This document shows, in pieces, positions 46,298 through 59,500 of a stretch of DNA of 64,000 nucleotides (within the stretch, counting starts at the first letter, position 1; every line of letters begins with the position of its first letter). Source of the stretch: Paratinospora sagittata (lineage: Eukaryota > Streptophyta > Magnoliopsida > Ranunculales > Menispermaceae); assembly GCA_035771175.1 (NCBI GenBank), contig CM069600.1, positions 7,153,729 through 7,217,728 of the forward strand, written 5' to 3'. The position numbers were made by a program, and so were the translations under genes. The notes beneath the pieces were generated by a model. It did no database searches. It had not been told where the DNA came from and saw only the letters and a program-made list of their open reading frames with translations.

Positions 46298-49035
46298 ATT
46301 CTTATATAAATCACACGAAAGTCCTATTTAGGGTAATAATTAGGAATACGTTTATACGAGCACATGAAAGCCCAATTAGGCTAAAAATTAGGAATATTTG
46401 TATATAAACACATGAAAGTCTTAGTTAAGGTGAAAATTATGAAGTTATTTATGTAAACACATAAATTTCTTATATAAACCACAGGTCCTATTTAGGATAA
46501 TAATTAGGAATGTGTTTATACAAGAACGTTAAGCCTAATTAAGCTAAAAATTAGGATTTTGTGTATATAAGCACATGAAAGTTCTAGATGGGGTGAAAAT
46601 CTTCGAGTTATTTATATAAATATATAAAACTCTAATTGGGAGAAAATTACGAATTTGTATTTATGAGCACACGATAGTCCCATATATAGGGTGAAAATTA
46701 TGAATTTTTTATATAAGTCACACGAAAGTCCCTTTTAGGCTAAAAATTAGGAATTTGTTTATATAAGCACACGGAACTTCTATTTCGGGTAAAAATATAC
46801 ACATTTATGTATTTATGCACACGAAAGTACAATTTTAGGTAAAATTTATGAATTTCTTTATATATGTACACGATAGTCTCATTTTGGGTAAAAATTAGGA
46901 ATTTGCTTTTATAAGCACACGGAAGTGCTACTTGGGGAGAAAAATATAAATTTCTTATTTAAAGTACACGTAAGTCCTATTTAGAGTAATAATTAGGAAT
47001 ACGTTTATACAAGCATACGAAAGCCCAATTAGGTTAAAAATTAGGAATGTGTGTATATAACCACCTGAAAGTCCTAGTTGTGGTAAAAATCATGAAGTTG
47101 CTTATAACTTATATAAACACATAAAACTCCGATTGGAAGAAAATTGCGAGTTTGTATTTATGAGCACACGATAGTCCCATTTAAGGTGAAAATTATGAAC
47201 TTCTTACATAAGTCACATGAAAGTCCCTTTTAAGCAAAAAATTAGGAATTTGTTTATATAACCACACGAAACTCTCATTCGAAGAAAAAATTTATGAATT
47301 TATGTATATAAACACACAAAAGTACAATTTTGGATAATATTTATGAATTTCTTTATATATGTACACGATAGTCTTATTTTGGGTAAAACTTAGGAATTTG
47401 CTTACATAAGCACACGAAAGTCCCAATTGAGGTGAAAAATATAATTTCTTATACAAATCACAAGACCTATTTAGGGTAATAATTAGAAATTCGTTTATAC
47501 AAGCACATTAAGCCCAATTATGCTAAAAATTAAGATTTTGTGTATATAAGCACATGAAAGTCATAGTTTAGGTGAAAATCATGAAGTTATTTATATAAAC
47601 ACATAAAACTCTGATTGGGAAAAAATATACAAATCATTGTATAAAGCACCCGATAGTCTCATTTAGGGTAAAAATTATGAATTTCCTATATAAGTCACAC
47701 GAAAGTCCTTTTTAGGCTAAAAATTAGAAATTTGTTTATATAAGCACACGAAGCTCCCATTACGGGTAAAACTTTACGAATATATATATATAAGCACACA
47801 AAAATCTAATTTTGGGTAGAAATTAGGAATTTTCTTATATATGTACACGGTAGTCCCATTTTGAGTAAAAATTAGGAATTTGCTTATATAGGTACACAAA
47901 AGTCTCACTTGAGGTGAAAATAAATTTCTTACATAAAGCACACGTGAGTAAGGGTAATAATTAGGAATACGCTTATAGAAGCACATGAAAGCCTAATTAG
48001 GATTTCGTGTATATACGCACATGAATGTCTTAGTTGGTGTGAACATTATGAAGTTATTTATATATACACATAAAACTCTGATTGGAAGAAAATTACGAAT
48101 TTGTGTTAATAAGCACACGATAGTCCCAATTAGGATGAACATTAAGAATATTTTTATACAAGCTCACGTTTGTCCCTTGGGGTGAAAATTATGAATTTCT
48201 TATATAAGTTACACGAAAGTCCCTTTTAGGCTAAAAATTATGAATTTGTTTATATAAGTACACGAAGCTCCTATTACAAGTAAAAATTTACGAATTTATG
48301 TATATAAACACACGAAAATCTCATTTTGTATAGAAATTAGAAATTTTTTTATATATGTACCCGATAGTCCCATTTAGGGTAAAATTTTGAAATTTGCTTA
48401 TATAATCACACAAAAGTTAGGAATACCTTTATGCAAGCACATGAAAGCTCAATTAGGCTAAAAATTAGGAATTTGTGTATATAAGCACATAAAAGTCCTA
48501 GTTGTGTGAAAATCATGAAGTTATTTATATAAACACATAAAACTCCGATTGGGAGAAAATTACGAATATGTGTATTTATGCACACGATAGTCCCATTTAT
48601 TGTGAAAATTATAAATTTCGTATTTAAGTCACATGAAATCTCTTTTTGGCTAAAAATTAGGAATTTGTTTATATAAGCTCACAAAGCTCCCATTACAGGT
48701 AAAAAAAAGTCATACGAAAGTTCCTTTTAGGCTAAAAATTAGAAAATTGTTTATATAAGCACACGAACCTCCTATTTGGGGTAAAAATTTATGAATTTAT
48801 GTATATAAGCACACAACAATTTTGGGTAAAATTTATGAATTTCTTTATATATGTACACGATAGTCTTATTTTGGGTAAAAATTATAAATTTGCTTGTAGA
48901 AGCGGCACACAAAAGTTCCACTTGGGTAAAAAAATATAAATTTCTTATATAAAGCACACGAAAGTCCTAATTAGGGTAATAATTAAGAATTCATTTATAC
49001 AAGCACATGAAGCACATGAAACCATATTTTCACAT
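46298..49035. repeat. Minisatellite array, about 48-bp monomer with higher-order period near 485 bp
   Basis: Monomers follow the pattern CACACGAAAGTCCCATTT, then GGGTAAAAATTAGGAATTT, then an ATATAAG stretch. Roughly 55 units are seen, with divergence between neighbours. A distinctive unit (TTTAGGGTAATAATTAGGAAT) recurs near 46495, 46980, 47470 and 47950, giving a super-repeat of about ten monomers. It starts some 195 bp after the SecE-type stop codon and ends where a gypsy LTR fragment begins. Open frames inside are by-products. Confidence 0.85.
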
Positions 49036-49079
49036 ATGAGGTTATTTCTATAAACACATATCCAAGTTTACAGTAACTA

Positions 49080-49620
49080 TCGAATTTGTTCAGGTATATA
49101 CTAAAAATATCAATCGATACCCAAAAATCATCATTTTGATATTGAAACGCCCAGAATTGATCCATCTACGATTTTATGGTCTCAAACCATATTTTCATCG
49201 GGGTTTAACTAGGTTCTAAAGTCCCCCAATGTCAAATTTGGCTTTCAGCAGCTTTACCGGCGCCAATATTACACATGAACACAAACAAACTATATATTCG
49301 GGATCTACGCAACTATAGGAGTGATAATATATAATTTTTACATGTTTTCACTCAAACTGAGTCAAAACCCCATTTTTAGAAACACTACAAAACATCTCCT
49401 ATAACAAAAATTAGATCGATTGAATTGTTACACGTAACTGAAATAACACTTTTGCAACAAAAAGAAGGAAGAATGACTTACCGGAACCTTGGATTTAGCG
49501 CAAATCACATTCCCTTCCTCCGTTCTCCTTTCTCCCCTTCTTTCTTTCTTCTCGGCCTTCTTTCTCTCCTTTTTTTTCTTATCACGTTAGAGAAAGAAAA
49601 ACAATATGAGAGGCTTAAGA
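49080..49620 (-). mobile_element. Ty3/gypsy LTR fragment
   Basis: Shares with 9880-10300 the CCATCTACGAT block, a GTCAAAACCCCAT block and a CTTACCGGAACC block followed by a CT-rich tract. No ends are seen. Confidence 0.65.
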
Positions 49621-49829
49621 GCATGTTTTCAAAACTCTTTCCATACACTCATATGCCATATAATAAGTCAACTCCCTTTTATTATTACTTTTTTATTTTT
49701 AATAATACTCCTCATACTATATTATTTTTTGTGTGTAGTAATATAGTATGGGTAGATATGATAATAGATGATTTCTTTTTCTCTATATGTGATGTTTGTG
49801 TCGTTTGACGTCTCAAAAATATCTGATTG

Positions 49830-50546
49830 ATGGAGGCGGACAAGGGAATTAATCACATGGAGAATACAGATCAAGAAAGAATTAAGAAGTTAGAAGGTAT
49901 AGTTGCGGTACAAGGATTTGAAGTTGCAGCTTTGAAGTTGCAAATAGCTGAATTAGTCAAAACGAATGCTCAAGTAGTGAAGTTACTTGAGGCGCTTAAG
50001 GCAAGCATATTGGAATTGACGGTAGCAGCGTCGAAAACAACCTCTACTGGTGATATTGTAGCTGCAAAAGAATTAGTTACCGAAATACTAGGGCCACCTC
50101 CAATAACTGCATCTATTACATATGAAGGGAAGAAAAGAAAGAAGAGGTGGAAAGGTAGTAAACAAACAAAGCAGAAGTAATGTATAATTCGAGAGTTGCA
50201 GCGGATTGCAACTGAACTCCAGGAATCCGTAATTGATGATAAAGGTATTCAAGGGGAATCTTTAGTGCCTAAACAAGTATATGTTTGTTATAAATGTGGA
50301 CAACTAGGACATAGAAGGTTCGAGTGTCCCAACCAATCACTGGAGATCCATGGAAATACTTCTGCATTACTGAATAAGGAGAGAGCAGAGGCAAATGTTG
50401 TACCTGGCCCAAAAACTTCAGAAGCTATGATGGGAGGTAGAATTCTATCTCTATTATCTAGTTATGCTTGTGTTATTGAAGTTGATTGTACTAGTAGTTA
50501 CTTCTGTGGTCAAGGTACCAATGTGAAACTTCCTTATCAAAATTAG
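49830..50546 (+). pseudogene. Ty3/gypsy gag remnant
   Basis: ATG at 49830 opens a coiled-coil-like frame (QERIKKLEGIVAVQGFE) of 116 codons, ended by TAA at 50178-50180. The same frame then continues to 50546 with a CCHC zinc knuckle, CYKCGQLGHRRFEC (near 50286). The usual gag core between these is missing, so it is internally deleted as well as interrupted. Confidence 0.7.
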
Positions 50547-50939
50547 TATGTGGTTAAGAAAATTTAGCCAAACATGGTCTGTGACCATTGTATAGTTAAA
50601 TTGGATAATTTTAAATTACCAGTGATTGCTAGAGTTATAAAGCTTTTAGAGTTGATGTTATTCTGAGAATAAATTAGCAAAGCAGTTTATATAAATTGCT
50701 AAGGTAATTATATTCCAAATTCTTAGATATCCTGCATTTGAGTTTAGCGGTGGAGCATCAGATAAATCACCTACCAAAAGTAGATTGGTGATAGATGATG
50801 AGAGAGAGGTATTAGATGGTTTGATACCAGGTAAAGAAATTGTTCCAGGAGGTAATACAGGTAAACCTCCTAAAGGGAAATTGATTTCATCAATTGAGTT
50901 GATTTCTGGTACTAAGCTTGTTTCCATGGCACTGAAAAG

Positions 50940-51636
50940 CACCTCGGGATGACCTAGCAAACTTTAAAAGAGCATACGTTGTATGCTAAGTTTAGCAAGT
51001 GTGAGTTTTGGATATTAGAGGTGAAATTCCTTGGTCATTTGGTGAGCTCGGAGAGAATTTCAGTTGATCTAGCTAAGGTTGAGGCTATTATCAGTTGGCC
51101 AAGACCCACCACAGTAACATAGATCGGAATTCTTCTGGGATTGGCTAGTTATTACCGGAGGTTTGTGCAGAGCTTTTCAAAGCTGGCTGCACCATTGACT
51201 AAGTTGACCCAAAATAATGTGCTATTTGTGTGGACAGATGAGTGTGAAAATGTCTTAGTTGAACTGAAAAGAAAGTTGACATTTGCACCAGTGTTGATCT
51301 TACCAGAACCTGGTTAAGAGTTAGTAATTTGTACAGATGCTTCTCATAAGGGTTTAGGGTGTGTACTTATGCAGAAGGATAGGGTCATTGCTATGCATCT
51401 AAGCAGTTGAAGGTGCATGAGAAGGACTATCCTTTGCATGATTTGGAACTGGCTGCAGTGGTCTCTGCATTGAAGATTTGAAGGCATTATCTCCTCATAG
51501 AGAAATTCATACTCTTCTCAATACTCTACTCAAACCATAAGAGCCTGAAATACCTGTTCTCACATAAAGATATGAATGTGAGACAGAGGCGGTGGTTCGA
51601 GCTTCTCAAGATTAGGACTTCATTATGGAGTATCAT
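50940..51636 (+). pseudogene. Ty3/gypsy RT-RNase H remnant
   Basis: Encodes CEFWILEVKFLGHLVSSERI, then LGLASYYRRFVQSFSKLAAP, and the RNase H start [20 protein letters not shown], with stops and frameshifts. It is cut at 51636 by an LTR just after a DFIMEYH-like stretch. The expected continuation (KANVMANALSRK) is found at 56255 after 4.6 kb of inserted DNA. Confidence 0.75.
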
Positions 51637-53690
51637 TGTCACGACGCCCCTGACATAGGCTGACGTCATGACCGGCACAGCGTACTATACACTGTACATA
51701 CCCATATACAGTATATAATACACTGTCAGCCTTCACGTACTCTCACAATACTTCCCAAAATGTACAGAAATTTTTTTTTCTATACCACAAATCAAACCCA
51801 ATATAGATCTCTATAATCATTCCATTTATTCCACAAAATAAATTCTCACCTGATACGTATCTATGATCAGCTCATTTCATCATCCCAAGCATTATATAAT
51901 ATTACCACACAACCCATCTAGGTGATATTACATATATATCGTGTGTGATAATTATACATATCAAAATAACATAAATATAATCTATTTCCTCCAAGCATAC
52001 ATACACATACCAGACGAAGGCTCACGTGATTATCACTCACGGAGTTTCCTTTTCCCTTCGACTCAATACCTGAAATATTGGAGGAAATGGGGTGAGTAAA
52101 CAACAGCTCAGTGAATATAATTCTTGAGATGACAATTATATACATTTAGAGAAATATGACATTTAAAATCATTTCAAACACTTATATTATACATGTCAAC
52201 AACATAAATTTCATGAGTTTTTCATAATACAATGCACAATCTCCCTCCTCCGCAAGGCAAGAGAGCGGGTTTAACCCTTGTATGGCCGTACAAGGTAGAC
52301 ACAACCTCTCATTACCCAATTCACAGTCATTTCAAGGATCGCAACCCTTGTTAGGACAGACCTACTGACAATGAGGACTCGCAAAACATCATCCGGGTCT
52401 AATTCCTAACGAAATGACAATGAGGATTCGCAAAGCCTCATCATTACAAACTCCAATGCTAAAATCAGTTTGCATGATCCATAAAACTCAATGTATATAT
52501 AAATATACCATGCATACAATCAAACATTTTATATATTTATAATGTCATACAAGAACCAAATCAAGGAAACTATACTCACAGTGGTTACACGGGTTTCTAA
52601 TCCAATATATCCTTTAAAAGCGAGCACCATAAACGTTATTGCTTCCTCAAGAGCGTTTATCCATGTACGCAAGCTCTCAACTGAAATGAACCAGAGCTTA
52701 TCATGAGAAACACCATTTATCATATCGTTAGCTACTAAAAATATCAAATCATATCCAAAAATCACAATCTTAGCATCGAAACGTCCGGAATTCAGTTCTC
52801 TACGATTCTATGATCTCAAACCGGAGTTTCATTTGATGCACATCACTGTTTACATCACTGTTCACTGCTCACTGTTCACTATTCACTATTTAATACTATT
52901 CATCCGAAAGATGTAAATTGGATTAAAATTGTCAAACGGTCTCCAAAACGCATGAAATAGAATCTAACCACAGATTCGGAGTCCCGACAATCCAGAGAGT
53001 GTTTCTACCTTCCTAGCGGATTTTTCATTAACGTTGGGTCAAAACCCCAATTTTTGAAAATGCCGTAAAACGGCTCCCACAGCTAAAATTAGTCCGCTAG
53101 AATCGTTACATCTAGCTTAGATAGTAATTTCACAAAGGAATAGACTGGAAATCACTTACCAGAAGTCCAGATTTCGCGCGAATCACGCGTTCCTCTTTTC
53201 TTTCCTCCTCTTTCTTCTTCTTTCTTTCGTTTTCTCCTTCTCCTTCTCCTGCAACTGCGTTAAGTTTGATTTTATTTTATTTTTATATTTTTTTATTCTT
53301 TTTTTATTTTGTCTTCTTCTGAATACTATTTACGATACTATTTGATAAACAGTACCTTATGAATAGTACACTTACTATTCAAATACTGTTCATTATTTTA
53401 TTTTATTTTATCTTAACAATGATCCAATGCTCCTCCTCTAATTTAATAAAACAACTTCCCTATTTTAATATTTAACTTTCATTTATTCAATCATACTCCA
53501 ATCCACATTTTTAATTAACCACTAATCATACACGCGTATATTTAGCGCATACGTATCAAATACGTGTATTATCACGCGTATATTTAGCGCATACGTATAA
53601 AATACGTGTATTATACATCTCGACATATGCGTACTTCAACGTCTATATTTTGGGATCCTCTACGGCAGGTTTGCTAATTATGGGGTTACA
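51637..53690 (-). mobile_element. Ty3/gypsy LTR, left arm of a large inverted repeat
   Basis: On the minus strand it runs from TGTAACCCCATAATTAG to GGGGCGTCGTGACA, 2054 bp. Bases 51637-53174 pair with 53766-55296. It has the CTGTGCCGGTCATGACGTCA end. A 44-bp tandem duplication with ACGCGTATATTTAGCGCATA lies at 53529-53616. No primer-binding site adjoins it and no clear target duplication is seen. Confidence 0.75.
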
Positions 53691-53765
53691 AATATATACG
53701 CAAGTTGTGAGACAGCCTATAAATTTCGGGTCAGCCAAAACTGTGGTAAAATTGTTAACCCTACC

Positions 53766-55296
53766 AAATCTGGACTTCTGGTAAGTGATTTCCAGTCTAT
53801 TCCTTTGTGAAATTACTATCTAAGCTAGATGTAACGATTCTAGCGGACTAATTTTAGCTGTGGGAGCCGTTTTACGACATTTTCAAAACTTGGGGTTTTG
53901 ACCCAACGTTAATGGAAAATTCGCTAGGAAGGTAGAAAAACATTCTCTGGACTGTCGGGACTCCGAATCTGTGGTTAGATTCTATTTCATGCGTTTTGGA
54001 GACCGTTTGACAATTTTAATCCAATTTACATCTTTCGAATGAATAGTATTAAATAGTGAATAGTGAACAGTGAACAGTGATGTAAACAGTGATGTGCATC
54101 AAATGAAACTCCGGTTTGAGATCATAGAATCGTAGAGAACTGAATTCCGGACGTTTCGATGCTAAGATTGTGATTTTTGGATATGATTTGATATTTTTAG
54201 TAGCTAACGATATGATAAATGGTGTTTCTCATGATAAGCTCTGGTTCATTTCAGTTGAGAGCTTGCGTACATGGATAAACGCTCTTGAGGAAGCAATAAC
54301 GTTTATGGTGCTCGCTTTTAAAGGATATATTGGATTAGAAACCCGTGTAACCACTGTGAGTATTTTCCTTGATTTGGTTCTTGTATGACATTATAAATAT
54401 ATAAAATGTTTGATTGTATGCATGGTATATTTATATATACATTGAGTTTTATGGATCATGCAAACTGATTTTAGCATTGGAGTTTGTAATGATGAGGCTT
54501 TGCGAATCCTCATTGTCATTTCGTTAGGAATTAGACCCGGATGATGTTTTGCGAGTCCTCATTGTCAGTAGGTCTGTCCTAACAAGGGTTGCGATCCTTG
54601 AAATGACTGTGAATTGGGTAATGAGAGGTTGTGTCTACCTTGTACGGCCATACAAGGGTTAAACCCGTTCTCTTGCCTTGCGGAGGAGGGAGATTGTGCA
54701 TTGTATTATGAAAAACTCATGAAATTTATGTTGTTGACATGTATAATATAAGTGTTTGAAATGATTTTAAATGTCATATTTCTCTAAATGTATATAATTG
54801 TCATCTCAAGAATTATATTCACTGAGCTGTTGTTTACTCACCCCATTTCCTCCAATATTTCAGGTATTGAGTCGAAGGGAAAAGGAAACTCCGTGAGTGA
54901 TAATCACGTGAGCCTTCGTCTGGTATGTGTATGTATGCTTGGAGGAAATAAATTATATTTATGTTATTTTGATATGTATAATTATCACACACGATATATA
55001 TGTAATATCACCTAGATGGGTTGTGTGGTAATATTATATAATGCTTGGGATGATGAAATGAGCTGATCATAGATACGTATCAGGTGAGAATTTATTTTGT
55101 GGAATGAATGGAATGATTATAGAGATCTATATTGGGTTTGATTTGTGGTATAGAAAAAAAAATTTCTGTACATTTTGGGAAGTATTGTGAGAGTACGTGA
55201 AGGCTGACAGTGTATTATATACTGTATATGGGTATGTACAGTGTATAGTACGCTGTGCCGGTCATGACGTCAGCCTATGTCAGGGGCGTCGTGACA
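53766..55296 (+). mobile_element. Ty3/gypsy 5' LTR, right arm of the inverted repeat
   Basis: Same LTR family in plus orientation, nearly identical over the arm, ending GGCGTCGTGACA at 55296. A primer-binding site follows, so this is a 5' LTR. Upstream of 53766 it differs from the other arm; the LTR may start near 53706 or be truncated. Confidence 0.75.
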
Positions 55297-55300
55297 ATAT

Positions 55301-55312
55301 TGGTATCAGAGC
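55301..55312 (+). other. Primer-binding site (initiator Met tRNA)
   Basis: TGGTATCAGAGC, the exact complement used by many plant LTR elements, four bases after the LTR end. Confidence 0.85.
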
Positions 55313-55479
55313 CTAAGTTTAAAATTCGTAAAAAGATAAAAGCTTTATGATCTTATGATTGATTGTATGAGTATACATATGGGTAGTACTATTATGTTGA
55401 GCCTAATTCAATATGTTATCTTGACTGAGAATCACCTGTGTCAGTGAATTTCAGATTTGGAAAAGACCAGTCATGATTA

Positions 55480-55702
55480 ACAATGGAACTTGCTGATCAA
55501 GAAAGGATCAGAAGGCTGAAAGAAAAAGAACTGGATGTAATCCAGTGATAATAAATGACATAGCTTATATATGGCTAGTAACTACCCAACGACAACGAAA
55601 TGCACAGCTTATGAGCTTGTGGCAAAGTTGTAATGTGAGAATGACAGAGGCTTGAACCATTGATAGCTCCAGATGTGGGTGCCAATGGTGTGAGTATTTC
55701 TG

Positions 55703-55795
<93 letters not shown>

Positions 55796-56035
55796 GGAGG
55801 CTGAAGTCAAAAGAAAATAAATAGACGGTCTCAATGATAAGCCAGATGAAATGAAAAGATATGTGAAAGTTATGAAAACTTTCAGAAGAAGAGACTCTCC
55901 TATCTTTATTGGCAGTCTGATAGTAGACATAGTACAGATTTGCTACTCTGAGTGGAGACCATCTTCGAGAATGATTAAGTCTCTGAAAATGATAAAGCAA
56001 GTTAGCTAAGTTTAAGCTCACTGATGATAAGAGAT
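55480..56035 (+). pseudogene. Gag remnant of the element primed at 55301
   Basis: Starts like the gag at 49830 (DQERIRRL), then has several stops. After the TA microsatellite a fragment reads MKTFRRRDSPIFIGS, which resembles the start of a gypsy gag core. Non-functional. Confidence 0.5.
55706..55793. repeat. (TA)n microsatellite
   Basis: About 43 uninterrupted TA units inside the gag remnant. It creates meaningless tyrosine-isoleucine frames on the minus strand. Confidence 0.95.
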
Positions 56036-56139
56036 GATAGAAAATTGGGTTAAGGACTCCTAAGATGATTAAGGCATGAGATTAATTAAAGAAGCTATTT
56101 TCTAAGGGCTTCTATCATCATGCTGAAATTGTTTAAGGC

Positions 56140-56539
56140 ATGAAAAAGTTTAATGTAGTGACATGCCTAACCATAAATACAAACATGACTTCAACAAACT
56201 GGTATAGTTTCTTTTTGGGAATGCTCACTATGGATAGTGGGTGTTACAATCATCTTGAGAAGGCAAATGTTATGGCTAATGCACTGAGCAGAAAGAAGGT
56301 AGAGACTGCTATTATGACTTGTCAGATGTCTCATGAGTGGAGACTATTAGAAGAGGCTACCATGATGAATGGTTCATCCTGTCTCTACAGATACAGTTAT
56401 ATGTGCTCAGATGAGAGCCAACCTACTCATATTCAAGAGAGGTGACGAGTCATTCGTAGTTAGATATTGGTTATATGATGTTAAAACTTGGGCTGAAAAT
56501 TCGGGTCATGTGGACTGATTGCTGACAAGAGTGGCGCAG
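56140..56539 (+). pseudogene. Gypsy pol fragment
   Basis: Contains EKANVMANALSRKKVETAIM, the linker after RNase H. It is interrupted at 56540 by the young chromovirus; more pol follows at 62090. Confidence 0.65.
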
Positions 56540-59500
56540 TGTCACGGGACAACTTTGGAACAAGGCAATTCCCGTGCGGCACCCGGCAATTCACTAGCAA
56601 GGTCAACCAAACTGCAAGTAACAAGAGATAGCAACACAAAATAGAAGGCAACAAGTAATGGAAATAATGATCTTATTAATATCAAATGAACTGTTACAAT
56701 ACACTGGGGTCAACACGAAAGAACACACACGCACCCTAGGGGAGCAGGTATCACTAGAGCACCACACCACTAGCAATAGTGGGTAGCAACAAGGGACAAG
56801 GCAACACACGTTGGTAGCTTCACTTGGGACTCGAATGTAGGGGAACACCTATGCACTACTCTAGGCGACTACCACCTCCCCTACAAGGTAGATGTTAAGC
56901 TTTTCAACTATCTCCAAAAGGAAACATCAAAATGTGAGGCCAATCATACTGGACCTTTATTACAAAAATGCCACTCGAAATACAAAACAAAATACATGAC
57001 GGTGCATGGGACAACATGACCGTGACAGACTCCCCCACTTAATACGACGACACCCTTGTCGGCGGACTGGCTAAGTACTTGAGGATCTCGGCTTCATGCT
57101 CCGTCAATGAACTCGTTGGCTCCCAACTGGCTTCGGCTTCAGGCAGGTCCTTCCACTTGACTAAGTATTCTGACTGAAACTGCTTCTGTGAAGGTCCGGG
57201 AACCCGACGATCTGCTACTATAGACTCCACCTCACGAACAGGTCGGCACTTGATGTTGGCTGTAGGTCTTGAAGAGCTCCCCCGATCTGAATCTTCCTGA
57301 TCAACATGACACGGCTTCAGGTTGCTGGCATGAAACACTGGATGTAGATTCTTCCACTGCGCTGGTAATTCCACCCGATATGCTGCTTTCCCAACACGCT
57401 CTGTGATAGGAAATGGCCCTTCATACTTGCGAACCAACTTCTTGTTCACCTTTCTGAAGAACTTCATAATATCAGGTTGGAGCTTGATGAAGACATGATC
57501 TCCGACCTGGAACGATGCTGGCTTCCTCTTCTGATCGGCCCATTTCTTCATTCTCCTTGATGCCTTCTCCAGGTAAGCTTGCGCCACTTCACTGGTCTTC
57601 TGCCACTCCTTGGCAAACTGATAAGCTCGTGGGCTGCTCCCACTATAACCTGCATCCACTGTGTGAGGTGTCAAAGGTTGTTGGCCTAACACCAACTCAA
57701 AAGGACTCCTGGAGGTTGAAGAGCTCTTTTGCAAATTGAAACAGAACTGAGCAACATCTAACAAGTTCACCCAATTCTTCTGGTTGGCACTCACAAAATG
57801 CCTGAGATATTCCTCCAGTAATGCATTGAACCGCTCTGTCTGAGGATGACAACTGTTGGAAAAGTTCAGATGAGATCCCAAGAGTCTAAAGAGTTCTGTC
57901 CAGAAACGCCCTGTAAACCTTGAATCTCTGTCACTGACGATAGTCTGAGGTACGCCCCAATACTTCACCACATGGCGTAGGAAAAGATAGGCTGTCTCCT
58001 CTGCTGAACAGTGTTTGGGGGCCGAAATGAAGGTTGCATACTTCGAGAACCGGTCCACCACAACAATAATGGAGCCATACTCCCCCACTTTTGGCAAAGT
58101 AGATATGAAGTCCATCGTCACACTTTCCCACGGAGACTTAGGAACTGGTAGTGGTTCTAAGAGCCCTGTAGGTCTGTCTCGCTCCACCTTGTCCTGCTGA
58201 CAAGTGAGACAAGTCTTGGTATATTCACTGACATCATCCCGCATATTCGGCCAATAGTAGCCCCGTTCAAGTAGGGCCAATGTGCGATGACTACCCGGAT
58301 GGCCGGCCCATTGAGTGTCATGGCATTCCCGCATCAGCTCTCTGCGAAGTCCACCAGTGCGAGGTACATAGAGACGTCCTCCTTTTGTAACAAGTAACCC
58401 ATCCTTGATATGGAACCGTCTCGTCCGACCAGCTTCTACTAGTGGCCAAAGAGTCTTGACTTGAGGGTCCATCTGCAATCCATCTCTAATTCTGGCCTGT
58501 AAGGTAGTCTGCATCTTGGTGATGCTCCTCCGAGCTTCAACGGATAAGGTGGCAAGCTCTGCCATGCGACTCAGTGCATCGACAACTTGGTTAGTTCGGC
58601 CTGTCTTGTACTCAAGGACCATGTCGAACTCTGAAAGGAACTCCTGCCACCGAGCTTGCTTTGAAGTAAGCTTCTTCTGGGTTAAGAAGTGAGAGATGGC
58701 TATGTTGTCCGTCTTCACTACAAACTTTGAACCCAGCAAATAATGCCTCCATGTCCGAAGGCAATGGATCACCGCGAGTAACTCCTTCTCTTGAGTTGTG
58801 TAGCGACGTTCTGCTTCAGAAAGTTTTCGGCTCTCATATGCCAAAGAATGTCCCTCCTGGACCAGCACTCCACCAAGTGCAAAATCTGAAGCATCTGTTT
58901 GTACCTCAAAGGGCTTGCTCAAGTCAGGGAGAGCAAGGACTGGATCCTCCATCACTGCTGATTTCAGATCATCAAATGCCTGCTGGCGCTCTTCGGACCA
59001 AACCCATGATTGTTCTTTCTTCAAAAGGTCGGTTAAAGATGAGGCACGTTCAGAATAATCCTTGATAAACTTTCGATAGTAGTTCACCAAGCCAAGAAAG
59101 GACCGCAACTCAGACACTGTTGTTGGGGCCTTCCACTCATGAATGGCGCGAACCTTCGCCATATCCATCTTCAGCTTGCCACCACCAATGTAGTGGCCCA
59201 AGAAAGCGATCTCCTGTTAGGCAAAAGAACACTTTTCCTCCTTCACATAGAGGTGATTTGTCCGCAGCAATTCGAACACAATCCGCAAGTGTTCCATATG
59301 CTCCTCCAGAGTAGAGCTATATATCACAATATCATCAAGGTACACGACCACAAACTTGTCCAAGTACTCGTAGAAGATGTCATTCATCAGGGTACAAAAA
59401 GTAGCTGGAGCATTAGTTAAGCCAAATGGCATCACTAAGTACTCAAACGCTCCATACCGTGTGACGCAAGTGGTCTTAGGTTCATCTCCTTCGGCGATTC

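Noticed and set aside
46298..49035. Regularly spaced repeats that could suggest a CRISPR-like array
   Set aside because: There are no constant repeats with unique spacers; the whole monomer is repeated with gradual divergence, and the context is a plant genome.
52529..54388. Matching 78- and 72-codon frames at 52529-52765 and 54170-54388, and another pair at 51918-52145 and 54788-55015
   Set aside because: They are the same LTR DNA in the two arms of the inverted repeat; no domain and no conservation outside that LTR.
55565..56021. Long minus-strand frames of 121 and 148 codons
   Set aside because: They run through a TA microsatellite giving Tyr-Ile repeats; the flanks belong to a plus-strand gag remnant.
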